From assembly GCA_900074885.1 (NCBI GenBank), contig FJUW01000007.1, positions 190,826 through 254,825 of the forward strand: a DNA stretch of 64,000 nt, given 5' to 3'. Made by a program: the position numbers and the translations under genes. Within the stretch, counting starts at the first letter, position 1, and each line of letters opens with the position of its first letter. The notes beneath the pieces are model-generated. The model searched no databases. It was given only the letters and a program-made list of their open reading frames with translations, and had not been told where the DNA came from. Shown here one piece after another: positions 12,701-25,862 of this stretch. This DNA is from Rhynchosporium graminicola. Lineage: Eukaryota; Ascomycota; Leotiomycetes; Helotiales; Ploettnerulaceae.

Positions 12701-15400
12701 TATAAAGTACTCCTTAGTTACTTATAGTTCGTTCGTAGATTACTAATATAAGAGCGAATATATATTAGATAATAGTTCTTCTAGAATAATTTTATAATTA
12801 TATAAGCGATATAATAGAAGAATATTAGAATCCTACCTAGAAAAAGCTTCCTTAAGAGTATAATATTATTCTAATAGCTTTTTAGCTATAAGTCGTTTAA
12901 TATTAGGATCCTTAGGAGAGTTACTATTTAGATAGTCTTATAAGAGGTAGTTTATCTCGTAAATACTAGTAAAGAATAATGCGGAACTTTTATATTTTAT
13001 ATTAAAGTAAAAAGCTATAGTACTAATTTAGTAAATTAGAACTAGTTTCTAGATCCTTAGAGGTTAAGAGGAATACTTATAATAAGGTTTTAGCGTAAGT
13101 ACTTTTCTCGATAAATTCGGAGCAGAAAGGAGTTCTGATTTCTTAGTAATAAGCGGAAATAAGTTAAAGAGTAAGAATAATATATTAATATACTATATCG
13201 CTACTATTTAGTATAATTAGCATTAGTTTAGTTAGTTTATAGCTAAGTCCTGCGCGTTAGTATCGATTTAGTAAGATCGATTAATACTAAGTTTATAAGA
13301 TAGTAGAGTTATAATTATCTCCTTATTATATTAGAAAGTAGCTAGATAGTATTCTAGCTATAGAAGCTTATAGTAAAGCGTATCTAGCTTAACCTGAAAT
13401 TATTATATCTATTTAATACTAATAATTATATCTTATTATCCTAAATCGAGGAGAATAAAAGGGCAGTTATAAATACGCTTATTATTAATAGAAAAGTATA
13501 AATATATAAAATAGGTAATATAAGTTCTGATAGACTATTAGAACTTACGTATTAGAATAGGATAAAGCAGTAGCTCGATTTTGATACCGAGAGCCTCTAA
13601 TAGTTATCTAGTAAGAGTATAATTAATAAATAGATAACTATTTACTCTAGTATCGATTAAGCTACTTATAGAGACTCCTAGTCCGTTTATACTAACTATA
13701 GTTAGGTATATAAATTACTTACTTCTTATTAAGGAGTTAAGATCTAGATTAGAGAGATTATACTTATATAGACCTAGGAAGGAGTTTTTACTTAAGCTTT
13801 ATCGTTTCTCTCTAGTATTAGTCCAGATTTAGAGAGTATATTTTCTATTATTTCTTTAGTTACTTAATCCTCTTCCGGAAATTCGTCGATTAATTAAACT
13901 TTAAGTAAGTTAGGGTAGTCTAGCTTAATATAACTAAGCTATCTATAACTATAATACTTAAGGGGTTCTCCGGTCGAGGTAATAGGGCGTTTTAGCGCGG
14001 AGGAAGTATTAGATTATACTAGGGTAGAGGTACGTATATATAGTATAAGAGTAGTTTATTAAGGAGCTAAGCTTAAGGACCGGTAAGGAGTAGAACTAAT
14101 AAAGGTCGTAGTAGTAATAGTAAGCTTACGGTACTATACTAGGATAATAGCTTTCTCGGGATAGATATATTCTAAGTTATAGCGATATTTAGTATTAAAA
14201 GAAAATAAGGATCTAACTATAAAAGTATAGTCCTTATTCTATATTAGTTTAATAATAAGAGTTAAAGCGCGTAAGGATAATATAATCTTATCTTATATAT
14301 AGAAGAATTACTCTTTTCTTTTAACTTTACTTTAGATAATAGCGCTTTAAAATCGATTACGAAACTCAGCGAAAGTCTTACGTATATAGCTAGATTATTA
14401 TATTTCTAAATAGTAGAAAGTATTATAGTAATTATCTTCTTCTAAACTAATAAGGAAGTTCTCTTCTAATAAGGAGATTATTTTATCGCTAGTCTTAAAC
14501 TTATTAGCGAGATACTAAAGCGTAAGATACTCCTTAGCTAATCTAGTAACTAGTCCCTATATGAGATTACGCCGAGAGAAGTCTATAAGGTAATAATTAG
14601 TATTTATAGCTAGCTAGTCTTATATTAATACTCTCTATTAGAGGAAAGTAGAATCTAACTTATTATCTAGAAGTAGGATCTTCTTAGTAAGATAAGACTT
14701 CCTAAGGTATAACTCTACTAATTCGGCGCTAGAGGAGGGAGATAGTTTATTAGGAATAGTATCTTCTCTCTTAGTACTATATATCGGAATAGAGTTTATT
14801 AGCTTATTAAACTCTATTATACGCGGAGATTATAGTATTAGTTCTAATAGGAGAGTCGAAGATAAGTAAGGGACCCTTATAAGGAACTTATCTTATATAG
14901 AGATTAGTTTATCTATAGTATCTTCTAAAGAGTTATTCTTCTCCTCTTAGTCTACTAATTATTATAAGAAGGAATAGATCAGGTTCGAGTTACCTATAGT
15001 AATAGGAGTACTTAGCGATTATACTCTTAGTGAATTTCGCTTTTATTTTCTTTTCTCTCTTAGTTAGTACTTCTTTAATAAGGTATTAATATTCTCTAGG
15101 GTAAGAGATATTTAAAGTAAGGAAAAGTATAATAGATTAGATTTAGAAGTAAAGTAAGAGGAGTCGCGTTAGGTCCCCCTAGAACTAGAGGGATCTCTAG
15201 TTTATTAGTTAAGAGTTATTCTAGTAGCTTAAAAAGGAGTATATTAAGGCTATTTTAGCGGTAATACGTAGAGGTTAAAGTTCTAGGGTATTTATTATAC
15301 TTTCTTTAAAATCTATCTATAATTCCTTTATACTAAGAGAGTTATTAAAAGAGTATTAGCGAAAACCTTCTCTATTATACTATTTATAATAACCTAAATT
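9790..15400 (-). pseudogene. Element A gag-pol, RIP-degenerate
   Basis: From right to left on the minus strand: a gag zinc knuckle near 13890-13960 (YYSYRxLSYIKLDYPNLLKV, where the knuckle cysteines read as tyrosine after RIP), a protease/spacer region, RT near 12480-12660 (LFVKKTNRGLRFYIDYYKLN, then DSYLIPKIDKLLTYISKV and FIKLDI), the RIP-altered catalytic box near 12290-12350 (YLDNFYIAYLDNILIYSDTL), RNase H to about 11500, and an integrase H2C2 zinc region near 11030-11160 (ARKTAEIISTYYYWKG and a CxxC-type end). The domain order gag-PR-RT-RH-IN is that of Ty3/gypsy. Stops are dense TAG and TAA. Confidence 0.85.
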
Positions 15401-15529
15401 AAACTCTAATTTATAGTTATCTAAGAGATCTCTAGTATCTTAGCTATATATAAGTAGTTATCGAATAACTAACTTAGTAGTAAGATATTATAATAGGCTA
15501 TCTCTAGCTATTTCAATCTTTTTATTTAA

Positions 15530-15797
15530 TATAATAATATAAGACTTAAAGTAGTATATAAGTAAGAATAAATAAGTAAGAAAGCTAAGAGCGATCTTAT
15601 ATAGTTTACTACGAAGAAAATAAAAAGATAAGAAAGGAAGAAGAAAAGAGATAGAGTATAAAGTACTTTATATATATATACTAGTACTAGTCTGATACTA
15701 TACCGGGTCAGATACTAGTTCTGCCGGGATACCTATGAACTTAGGCCCTGTTATCTATCCTTCTTCTCATGTGATATTCAGGTGAGCTATTATCATA
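15530..15797 (-). repeat. LTR of element A (right, 5' LTR)
   Basis: 268 bp, equal in length to the left LTR. RIP changed the terminal CACA to CATA. AATCC follows at 15798-15802. Confidence 0.9.
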
Positions 15798-15802
15798 AAT
15801 CC

Positions 15803-17790
15803 TTCTTCGTAATTCGATTTAAACCCTGGTAATCGATATAAAATCGTAGCTCGCTTCCTAGTTTCTTCACGAATAAGATAGGAGCTATAGCAGGCGAGTT
15901 ACTAACTCGAATGAATCCCTTATTAAGAAGATTCGTAAGAGTCTTCTGTAGTACTAAGAGTTTATCGCGAGATATATTATATAGGGGGCCCTAAGGTACT
16001 ATAGATTCCTTACTATTATATAGTTCGAGTTCAATCTTATAGTTAATCCTAGTACCTTATAGCAGTAGTAGTAAGTCTGCCTTCTTATTATTATATAAGT
16101 CGAGGTACTTATATAGCTAATCAGGGAGTTTCGTTCGTAGGTTAATCTTTATCTTTAGTATAAGAGCTTTCTGGATATCTACTAAACTTATAGTAAATAC
16201 TTATATCTTCTTACGTAATCGTCCTCGAGTAAGCCTATTAAATACTACTACTGATACTACGAAGTAGTCTAGCTCGTAGTCCGGCTCCTGTGCTCGGTTA
16301 TATAGGGTCGTAGTAGTAGTATTAACGTAATATCGTGACTTCGGTGCGATTATACGTATATCGTTTTTCTTAAACTATAATAGTCCTAAAATAAAGTTAT
16401 AGTCTTCTAGGCGTAGTACTACGTAGAAGAAAGCCTTAGCTTCCTTATACCTATTAATATCTATTTCGATAACTGCTACTTCTATAATAGAACTTCTCTC
16501 CCCTTCGAACGAACTTATCTTAATAGGGGAAACAGGGAAACGCTAGAAGTAGTAGTAAGTAGTAAAGCGGGAATTAATAATACTATATAAAAGGCACCTA
16601 GTATTAAGTAGAGTCTTAGTATAATACTCTTTATTAATTATTATAGATACTAGGAAAAGGGCTCTATTTATTATATCCTTAAACTAATCCTAAGCTTCTA
16701 TTACTACTACCCGATTAACCTCCTTTTACTTCTATCGGCGATTTTAGATAGAAGTTATTCTTTTCCCGAGCTCTCTAACTTAGAGCTTAATCCTTTTATC
16801 TCGACTTCCTTTAACTTCGACTTCTTTATTTTCGTCTTCGTCTTAGCTACTACTACTTAGCCTTTCTTCTTCTTAGTAGTAGCGAGTTTTATATAGTAGT
16901 TACGGACTATATATCTATCTTATCTATAGCAGAGGTAAAGCTGCTCTGTTTTCCGTCTCTTGATCTCTATAGGGCTCGCTTATTAGGGTTCCTTCTTTAT
17001 TATTATAACTATAGTAGTAATAGGAGTTACTTCCTAATCTATTAAGTCTACTACTTATCGGTCTATTTCAGGAGACCGCTCCTATATTTACTTCTATTAG
17101 TCTACTCTAACTAATAGTTCCTTAACTTCGGATAGTTAGTTACTAACTATACGTAGTTATAAATAGTACTCTTCGTATAACTATTCTTCCTTTATACTAA
17201 TAGTACTGCGGACTAAGGTAGTAGTAATAGTAGCCTTTAAGTAACTCTTCTTAATTATATCTGCCTAGTTCTATCCTTCTACTTCGAGGATTAGCTAATT
17301 AAAATTATTAAGGAATTCGTTTAAAGGATAAGTTCCTTACTTAATCTTATTTAGCTAACTTATAGCTTTCTATTAGTAGTAAGAGTCGCGAAAAGTAGTA
17401 GCTATCTATTAAAATAGTCCTTCGACTATTAGCTACCCTTATCGTTAAGTAAAGCTTATCTATAAGTAAATTCGGCCTATAGCCTCGCCCGAGAGATAGC
17501 TGAACGCGTACTATATTCGTTCCCTCTTATTACTAATAGTAATAGTATCGATCTCTAGCTTCGCTCGTAGGATACCCTCGAATTAGGGGTATAGAGCTAG
17601 ATCAGTACTATCGAACTTTTCGGGTTTCGGTATACGTAGCTTCGTAGCTATAGTTAGCTCCGGAGTTATCGACCGTATCGTATCGATTAGGGTTAGTACT
17701 ACTAGTAGTACTAGCTATACGTTTCGTCGTTCTATATCTTCGATCCTACCGGTTAAGATAGTTATCGAACTTACTTATTATACTGCTAAC
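15803..17790 (-). pseudogene. Element B pol start and gag
   Basis: The minus strand immediately outside element A reads LFVKKLGSELRFYIDYQGLN and, upstream, SRDKLLVLQKTLTNLLNKGF and IRVSNSPAIAPI. This is the N-terminal RT signature of gypsy elements (FIRVSNSPAAAPVLFVRK). Further right the frame becomes lysine- and serine-rich and should contain protease and gag, but I could not pin a zinc knuckle. Stops are TAG and TAA. It connects across element A to the RT palm at 5209-8012. Confidence 0.8.
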
Positions 17791-17917
17791 TTAGTAACTT
17801 ATCGTCTTTATACCTCGAAGGCATCTAGTAGCTACTAAGAGGGCTATTCTTCTGCTATTATGAACCGTATATCCTAGCGTTATCGTATTTACTACTCGTA
17901 TAGTAGTCGTATAAATA

Positions 17918-18458
17918 GCCGGATCTACTATATATAGTCCGAGGCGTCTATTCTGTATCGTAAGTAAGGCAGCCGGATCTACTATATATAGTCCGAGGCG
18001 TCTATCTCCGTATCGTAGGTATACGTATAGTAATAGTAAGGCTAGGGTACTAGCTTTCTTACGCACGCGTATTATCTACTGCTCGAAAGCAGATCCTCCT
18101 TAGTTTAATTAAGAATATTAAGTATAAGTAAAGTAGCCGGATCTACTGTATATAGTCCGAGGCGTCTATCTTCGTATCGTAGGTATACGTATAGTAATAG
18201 TAAGGCCAGGGTACTAGCTTTCTTACGCACGCGTATTATCCACTGCTCGAAAGCAGATCCTCCTTAGTTCAATTAAGAATATTAAGCGTAAGTAAAGCAG
18301 CCGGATCTACTATATATAGTCCGAGGCGTCTGTCTCCGTATCGTAGGTATACGTATAGTAATAGTAAGGTTAGGGTACTAGCTTTCTTACGCACGCGTAT
18401 CGTCTACTACTCGAAAGCAGATCCTCCTTAGTTTAATTAAGAATATTAGGAAGAAGTT
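17918..18458. repeat. 164-bp tandem repeats in the leader of element B
   Basis: The motif GCCGGATCTACTATATATAG recurs at 17918, 17972, 18136 and 18300. The last three mark near-complete 164-bp units, the third ending near 18450. The first is a 54-bp partial unit. The repeats end next to the 5' LTR and are visibly richer in G and C than flanking RIP-mutated DNA. An apparent 91-codon minus-strand ORF here is a product of the repeat. Confidence 0.85.
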
Positions 18459-18466
18459 AATTCTAA

Positions 18467-18683
18467 TATCATAGGGCGAATACAAAGTATATAATATAAA
18501 AGCTCGTCTATATTATAAGGAGAATTAACTAAGGAGGGAAGAGAGGAATAAGAGTCTCCCTTTAAAGAAAAGATAATACCGCAGCCGCTAGTAGCAGTAG
18601 TATTAGAATACGTATAATAATACATCAGGTACTAGCGTAGACGCCTCAGGCGTTGAGCATACTAACGGGTGCAACCCGTTACA
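18467..18683 (-). repeat. LTR of element B (right, 5' LTR)
   Basis: 217 bp, paired with 4992-5208. AGAAA at 18684-18688 completes the target duplication. Confidence 0.9.
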
Positions 18684-18688
18684 AGAAA

Positions 18689-20701
18689 AGTAACTTACTT
18701 AACTAAGAATTCATATTTCGATATCTTTAGTCTAGAATCTACTTTACGTAATACTTCTATAACTTAGGTAATATAGCCCTAGTATACCTCGATAGTCTCT
18801 GAGTATACTAAGATATTATCTAAGTAGTATATAGCGAATTTCCTAAGAAAGTCCTTAAGAATATTATTATTCTATCTTTAATACGTAGCTAAGGCATTAG
18901 TTAAGCTGAATAGTATTACTATATATTCCTATAGCCCTAAGGGTAATACGAAAGCAGTCTTCTACTTATATCCCTCTTTAATTCGAATCAAATTAAACGT
19001 ATTATATTAGTCTAACTTAGTATATATCTTTACTCTAGCTAGCTTATCCCGCAGGTACTACGCGTTTAGTAAAGGATATATATCTCTTATAGTTCTATTA
19101 TTAATTATCTAATAGTCTTCGTATAGTCTTCCCTTAAGATCTCCTGCCTTCTTAACTACTAGTATATTAATAGCGTATAGTAACTTAGATTTCCGAATCT
19201 ATCTTTTCTTTATACCTAACTCCTGATACTCCTTAAGCGTCCTTATAGTATTATAGTTATAGTAGTAAAGTTTCTCTACGATAAGTATAAATCTATCTTT
19301 AAAGTTTATCTTATAATCTTAAGGTTTATACTTAAGTAGAGCCCTTATATCCTGCGGATCCTCGAATAATTTCGAGAACTTCCTATATAATTCAGGTAGC
19401 TATTCCCGAATATTATCTATCTAGCTAAGATAATTCCTAAGTTCCGTCTAGTAGGAACTTAACTTAACTAGCTAGAGTCTATTAGCGTTATTATTAAGGA
19501 GGTAGCGCTAGTCTCTCGTTTACTAGCTAGTTAACTACGCTTATATTTGCAGTTACTAAACGTAACCCTCTTAGTTATCTAGTTTACGCTAGGATTATAG
19601 TTATATAGCTATAACGTTCTTAATATAATATTATATTATCTAGTAAGTATAATATTAAAGTAAAGCGTTTCTTCGTATCTATTAATGACTATCTTTATTC
19701 CTTCTATTCTTCTACGGACCTATCTATCTAATCCGGCGCCTTTTCTATCTAATAAGATAAAGTAATATAGTTTCGGATTAATAGTAGTAGAAATATTCCA
19801 TTTCTCGATAAAAGCCGAGTTTATAAAGCGTCCTATAGCTCCTGAATCGATAAGTGCTTTTATCTTAATATTATCTATTATAACTAGTAAGATTAACTAA
19901 TCGAACTCTCTAGTAGTAGTAAGCTCTAAGTATAGTAGTTTTATTATAGAGTAATTATATACTTCTTTAATAATTCTCCTTATTATTTCGTCTAACTAGG
20001 TCTTAAGGCCGGGTTCGTAAGTAATTAGAGTATAAGATATATAGTAATAGAGATTAACTTACTCTTAAATTAGATCTAGTATTATTCTTTAATAAGTAGC
20101 TAGTTCTAACGAGTATTATCTTCTCTACTAATAACGTTCCTCTTCTGTTTCCTTAGTAATAGCTTAGGTATCTTTAATTTAAAGGAACCGATCTAATTAT
20201 TCGAATTCTTTTAGTTCTAGTTCTCCTTCGAGGTTAGCTACGTAACGATCTAGTTGTTCCTCGATATCCCTAGTATTAACCTAGAATATAATAATAATAG
20301 TATCGCAGTAAGTAATAATATAGTCTATACTCGGGTTAAGTATATTATAAGTTCGATAATATTCTACAAAATCGGACTTAGTTCTATTATAAACTTATAT
20401 TCTTCTTCTATTATCGTGATTTCGAAGAGTCTAGTTTTCGTTATTATATAGAAGATTATTATATAAATAGTTTCTTTTATCTATAATACTCTAGCTTTCT
20501 TAGTCTTCGTCTAGAAGTTTAACTAAGTTTTCTTCGAATCCTTCGCTAGATTCATAGGTTATAAAGTCCTGCGAACTCTATTCTGCGCTAGAAGCTTCTT
20601 AGTAGTCTAGCTTTCTTTCTACTAGTCCGAATTCTCTCTTAAGTTTATTCTAAGGTTTCTCTTCCTATTTCTTCTTCTAAGAATAGTTATATATAAGGTA
20701 T
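18689..20701 (-). pseudogene. Element F pol: RT, protease and gag region
   Basis: Continuing element F on the minus strand, the sequence next to insert B reads FAIYYLDNILVYSETIE and KISKYEFLVKxVTF. These are the RT catalytic box (YLDDILVYSE, with Asp to Asn) and the KCEFHVKEVTFLGY motif, whose last residues resume at 4991. Upstream (to the right) lie the rest of RT and protease-like sequence, degenerate. A short plus-strand ORF at 20254 is a shadow. The element is interrupted at 20702 by insert D. Confidence 0.8.
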
Positions 20702-20706
20702 CCTAT

Positions 20707-20974
20707 TATAACGACATAAGACTTAAGGCGGTATATAAGTAAGAATAAACGAGTAGGGAGGCTAAGAGCGATCTTATATAGTCTACTACGAAAGAAATAA
20801 AAAGATAAGGAAAGAAGAAGAAGAGAGATAGAGTATAAAGCACCTTATATATATATACCAGTACTAGTCCGATACTATACCGGGTCAGATACTAGTTCTG
20901 CCGGGATACTTATGAACTTAGGCCCTATTATCTATCCTTCTTCTTATATAATATTCAGGTGAGCTATTATTATA
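20707..20974 (-). repeat. LTR of element D (left, 3' LTR)
   Basis: 268 bp, starting TATAACGACATAAG. It pairs with 31205-31472. Confidence 0.9.
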
Positions 20975-21439
20975 TTACCTCCCCCTTAAGAAAAGCTTAA
21001 CCCTAAGCTCGGAAGGTTATAGTTTATACTAGAATTAGTCTTTATTATAACTATTTTCGTTAATATTCGCGTAATAAGCGCTAGCCGCTCTTTAGTAGTA
21101 ATAAATTCTTTATTAGGTTCTGACTAGTTATATCGCTATAATAGTACTATATTAGTCGTAGCTTCTAAATCGGGCAGTAAGCAGTATTTACTTTATCTAT
21201 TTATAGTAAGAGTCGAGTTTAAGTAGAGCGTAAAGTATATAAAGGAAAGAGTTTATTAATATTAGAGCTTTTCCTTTTTAACCGTAATAACTACTTTAAC
21301 TTATAAGTTTATTCTCCTTAGACTACGATATAGCTTCTAGAGTAAGTATTATTACTAACTACTATAGTAATCTGCTATAATCTTATATATTAATCGACCT
21401 AATTAACTCTTCTCTTAATATAAGTAAGTTTCTTATTTT

Positions 21440-22430
21440 AGTTTTAGGGATAGTCCTTAAGTATAGTATAAGAGTTTCACGGATCTATAACGCTAACTCC
21501 TATAGTGCTTTTACTAGTTCTTACTAGTGCTCTTTTAGCGGCGTATTATATATATTACCTACGATATATTCGCGCTTTCCTTAAAATAAAGTATAATAAT
21601 ACTCCTATTTTAGAACTCTTATACTTATTTAATAAGCTTAACTCTAAGCTTTATAAGTATTATTCGGCGTTAAAAAGTAGTTATAAGTATATAAGTTACT
21701 TAAACCTAAACGTAGTTATATATACTAACGCGTTATAATTACCCGATTACGTTAATACGGAGTACGCTATTTTATCTAGGTTACTTCCTAGTAGTAAAAC
21801 TAAGGACGCGGAGCTAAATCGGGGCGGTATTATAGCTACCTATAAGGCGATTAATCGGATCTATTATCTTACGAAATCTGCTACTCTTACTACTATATTA
21901 GAGATTACTATTATATAATTAGTAAAGACTTAGGCTTTAAGGCGTTCTATAGAGAAGGTATTTAAGGAGTTAGAGTTTATTAAAGTAGTAAGTTAAGATC
22001 TTAAATCCTTAGATACTAGTATAATACTAACGTAATATAAGATCTAGATCTTTTAATAATAGATTCGGCGAAATCTAAGTTAATAGTATAAATAGTATTC
22101 AAGTAGATAAAGAAATTAAATAGTATTATATAGGAATTTATAAAGAAAGCTATATTTAAAGCTACGATATCTAATACTAAAGGAAAAAGGAATTTACTTT
22201 CTAGTTTAGAGATAGTATTAGATCTAAGTACTCCCGGACCCTCTCTAAAGAAGAAAGCTTATAGGATTAGCTATTATACTTAGTCTACTACTAGAGCTAT
22301 ATTAGTAGATTTAAGTAAAGAGTTAGATATAGTAATTCTAGTTCTAGATATTCCAGATTTATTAGAAGCTCCGGAGAACTTAAGAGAGAAAGCTAATAAA
22401 ATAGAAGTAGTTAAAGATATAGAGTTCTAG
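21440..22430 (+). pseudogene. Antisense accessory ORF of element D
   Basis: This is the counterpart of the plus-strand ORF in element A. A 77-codon open piece (21505-21738) starts with a hydrophobic stretch (LLLVLTSALLAAYYIYYL) and continues with YNNTPILELLYLFNKL. After one TAA it goes on with LPDYVNTEYAILSRLLPS and IATYKAINRIYYL. The 3' part, 22074-22522, is identical base for base by eye to 9388-9836 in element A. Function unknown. The hydrophobic N-terminal segment could be a membrane segment, but this is inference from one decayed frame. Confidence 0.55.
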
Positions 22431-22439
22431 ATATAATAT

Positions 22440-25400
22440 TATTACGGAGTATAATCAGAGGATTATCCTTAGTAATAAATTCTAATACTAGTAATTATAA
22501 TAGCTTATTATCCTCTAAGTAACTATAATTATTTATTCTATCTTCCTAAGCTTTAATCTATTATTCTAGTTTACGCAGAAGTCTAGGTTTACTTAGGTTA
22601 GTAGCGTAGAAGTCTCTAAGCTTATATAGAGTACTTATTAGATCGGAAGCGTTATACTAAGTTAGGTCCGGGTCGTAGCTTAGCTAACTAACCTAATACT
22701 TCAGATTACCTCTTAGGAGCTATATAGCGAGTATATCTTATAACTCCTACTCTTCTTAAGTAGCGATAACCTCCGGAGGTAGGTTTAGTAACTCCTAGCT
22801 TAGTAATAGGTCGTCCGGGTCCTTAAAGAGTAATTTAGAGGCGAATATATTATATATAGAGGATCCCGGGAGTAAATCTAGCTTATAAGAGTATCTGATC
22901 TTAGCTAGGACTTAGTATAATCTTACTTAGAGGCTAGATAGCTTCTTACTTAGCTAGTAATTCTTAAGGTTTCTTATAGAGAGAAATACCTTATCTCTAA
23001 CTTCTTAGTCGATATTATACCGTTTCAGGTCAGTTATAGCGCTTATCCTCTACTAAGTAGCTAGTATATTAGCTTTTATAACCTTAATAGCGGATTTAGT
23101 ATATTTAGCTAAGGATTTAGTATTAGTATAGTTAAGCTTCTCTTATAATATCGATACTATAAGTTACTTCTAATCTTAGCTATTCCGCGGTAGTATACTA
23201 TATTTAAGAGTATATAGCGCTATACTAATAGAATCGTAAGGTAAAGTTACTTAGGCGCGGTCTATTATTAGTAGTAGTTCGCCCTAGTTACTCTAGTAGT
23301 AATTAATAAAGAGTCTAAGGCGTTAGTTAATATACCGGTTTATAATCTCTATTTATCTGTTAGTTTACTAGTAGAAGGAAATAGAGAGCTTAACCTTAAC
23401 TCTAATTATATAGTAAAACTCTTACTAGAAAGATAAGACTAGCTAAGCTCCTTAGTTAGATATAATTAACTTAGGAGTATATCTGAAACGATATATCTAT
23501 TAGATAAATAATATTACTATCCTATAGGTATTAATATTATAATAGTATAGTATTAATATAGAGTCTTTCCCTAAGTAGTTAATAAATACTAATATCTTAT
23601 TAAATCCTTTATTATTAAGCGAGAAGTCCTTAAAATCTATAGCTAAGTACTATATAAAGTAGCTAAGTACTAGTAATAAGTAGAGGAATCCTTACTATTT
23701 CGTCTGTTTCGAATGAGAGTACTAGTAAGAGCGGTAATTATAAGTATACTATTTCACGTCTAATATAAGTCCTTTCTAGTAGTAATAAGTAGAAATTATT
23801 TCGGCGGTCTTACGAGCGTTTAGATAAGCGGAAGAAACTTAATCGTAGACTTCGCTAATTAAATAGGTATATAGCGAGATATAGCGTTATACGTATAGAT
23901 AACTATTATAAAGTAGTAAACTATTATTAGTAGTATAGCTATCTCCTAATATATTTCGTTCCTTAGAGAACGATTCTCGATTAAATTAGTATAGTTTCTT
24001 AATTAAATTAAAAGAGTTACGTATAAGTTCTAGTAGTATATTAGTCCTTAGCGATATTAAGTATATATAACTAATTTAATTAATATAATACTTAGCTAGT
24101 TCTGCGTTAATCTTAAGGTCTAAGTAGTCTAGAGGTAATAAAACCCGAGATCTACTATCCTATTTCTATTATTCCTATATCTTTAGATCTTATTCCTTAT
24201 AGCTAAAGATATTAGCTTTAGTATTATCTTTACTAAGTATATATATAATTTGAAAGTTAAATTCAGAAAGGAATTCTATTTATCTAGCTTACTTACTAGT
24301 TAGGACCTTAGTAGTTATAAAGTACTCTAAGGATCGATAATCCGTATATACGCTAGTATAGTATTATAAAGATATAAGTTCCGATCTCTATTTCCGAAAA
24401 GACTTAATAATAGTATATAGCTCCTTATTATAGATCTTCTAGTTTAGTTCATATCTATTAAGAATATAAGAGTAGAATCTAATTAGATACTACTAGTTAT
24501 CTTTATATAATTAGAAGATAATTCTAGCTATTATACTATTAGAAGTATTAGTTTCTAGTTTAGTTTATAATTCAAGGTCGAAATAGTATAATTTCTATAC
24601 TAATAATAGCTATTAATATAAATCGTTAAAGGACTTCTTATAATTATTAGTAAAATTCTATAGTACTATAAGCCGAGTAAGTACTAAGAGAAGTTTAGCG
24701 ATAAGGCCGAAATTCCGAATAAATTAATAGTAAAACCTACAGAATCCTAAGAAGGATTTTATAGCTATTACCGTTTCGGAGTACTTCTAGTTTACTAATA
24801 GTATTACCTTCTCGGGATCTAGCTCGATTCCGTTAGTAGTAATAATATATCCGAGGTATTTAGTCTAAGTAATATAGAATTCGCTTTTCTTAATATCTAC
24901 TTAGAGTCTAGTATCTATTAAGTATTATAGTACTAATTTAATATATTCCTTATATTCCTAGAGCGTTTCTAAGTATATAAGAATATTATCTAAGTAAGCT
25001 ATATAGAAATTATCTAAGTAATCTAATAATATATTATTTATATATTACTAGTATATACTAGGTCTATTATAGAGCTTAAAAAGTAGTACTTTATATTTAT
25101 AGGATCTGAAGCAGGTTCGGAAAGTAATATATTCCTCGGATTCAGGGTCTATATAGATATAGTTAAATACTATTTAAATATCTAATTTAGTAAAGATTAC
25201 TACTTTAGATATATAAGTTAAGAGCTTATCGATCCTAAGTATTAGATAGGAATCCTTTCGAGTGATCGTATTAAGCTTACGATAGTTAATATAGAAGCGT
25301 AATCCTCTATCGGCCTTCTTAATAAATAGTATAAGTAATATAAAGGGACTTTAGCTAGATTCGATAAATCCCTTATCTAAGTTCTCTATAAGATACTCTT

Positions 25401-25862
25401 TAGTTACTTATAGTTTATCTATAAATTACTAATATAAAAGCGAATATATATTAAATAATAGTTCTTCTAGAATAATTTTATAATTATATAAGTAATATAG
25501 CGAAAGAATATTAGAATCCTACTTAGAAAAAGCTTCCTTAAGAGTATAGTACTATTCCGGTAGCTTTTCGGCTACGAGTCGTTCGGTATCAGGATCCTTA
25601 GGAGAGTCGCTATTTAGATAGTCTTATAAGAGGTAATCTATCTCGTAGATACTAGTAAAGAATAATTCGGAACCTTTATATTTTATATTAAAGTAAAAAG
25701 CTATAATACTAATTTAGTAAATTAGAACTAGTTTCTAGATCCTTAGAGGTTAAAAGAGATAATTATAATAGAATTTCGGCGTAAGTACTTTTCTCGATGA
25801 ATTTAAAGCGGAAAAGAGTTCTGATTTCTTAGCGATAAGCGGAAATAAGTTAAAAAGTAAGG
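22440..25862 (-). pseudogene. Element D pol (integrase to protease)
   Basis: Parallel to 9790-13175 of element A, with the integrase zinc region near 23720-23830, RNase H, RT near 25170-25340 and the YLDNILIYS-type box near 24980-25010. It is cut at 25868 by the LTR of nested element E. The part from 24400 onward is repeated exactly after the single N at 25970. Confidence 0.8.

Larger units (their letters stand above)
8018..15797 (-). mobile_element. Gypsy LTR retrotransposon A, full-length family member
   Basis: The 268-bp LTRs lie at 8018-8285 and 15530-15797, with target duplication AATCC at 8013-8017 and 15798-15802. Total length is 7780 bp, the only copy of this family here without an assembly join. 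A purine tract on the minus strand next to the left LTR (AGGGGAGGAGTAA) sets minus orientation. Order on the minus strand from the right is LTR, gag with zinc knuckle, protease region, RT, RNase H, integrase. A separate ORF on the opposite strand lies between integrase and the 3' LTR. It inserted into B at the RT codons for ITKK, before the conserved DRYPL. Confidence 0.9.
4992..18683 (-). mobile_element. Gypsy LTR retrotransposon B (contains nested A)
   Basis: Two 217-bp LTRs (4992-5208 and 18467-18683) bound this element. The left starts TATCACGGGG and the right ends CCCGTTACA. The target duplication AGAAA lies at 4987-4991 and 18684-18688. A purine-rich tract (minus-strand GGGAGGGGGATAA) abuts the left LTR, fixing minus orientation. 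Without nested element A it is 5907 bp. It interrupts element F inside the reverse-transcriptase codons for VTFLKY. The leader next to the 5' (right) LTR carries a 164-bp tandem repeat. Confidence 0.9.

Noticed and set aside
17791..18066. 91-codon minus-strand ORF
   Set aside because: Runs through the tandem repeat of element B. The protein simply repeats the DNA repeat (RRLGLYIVDPA twice).
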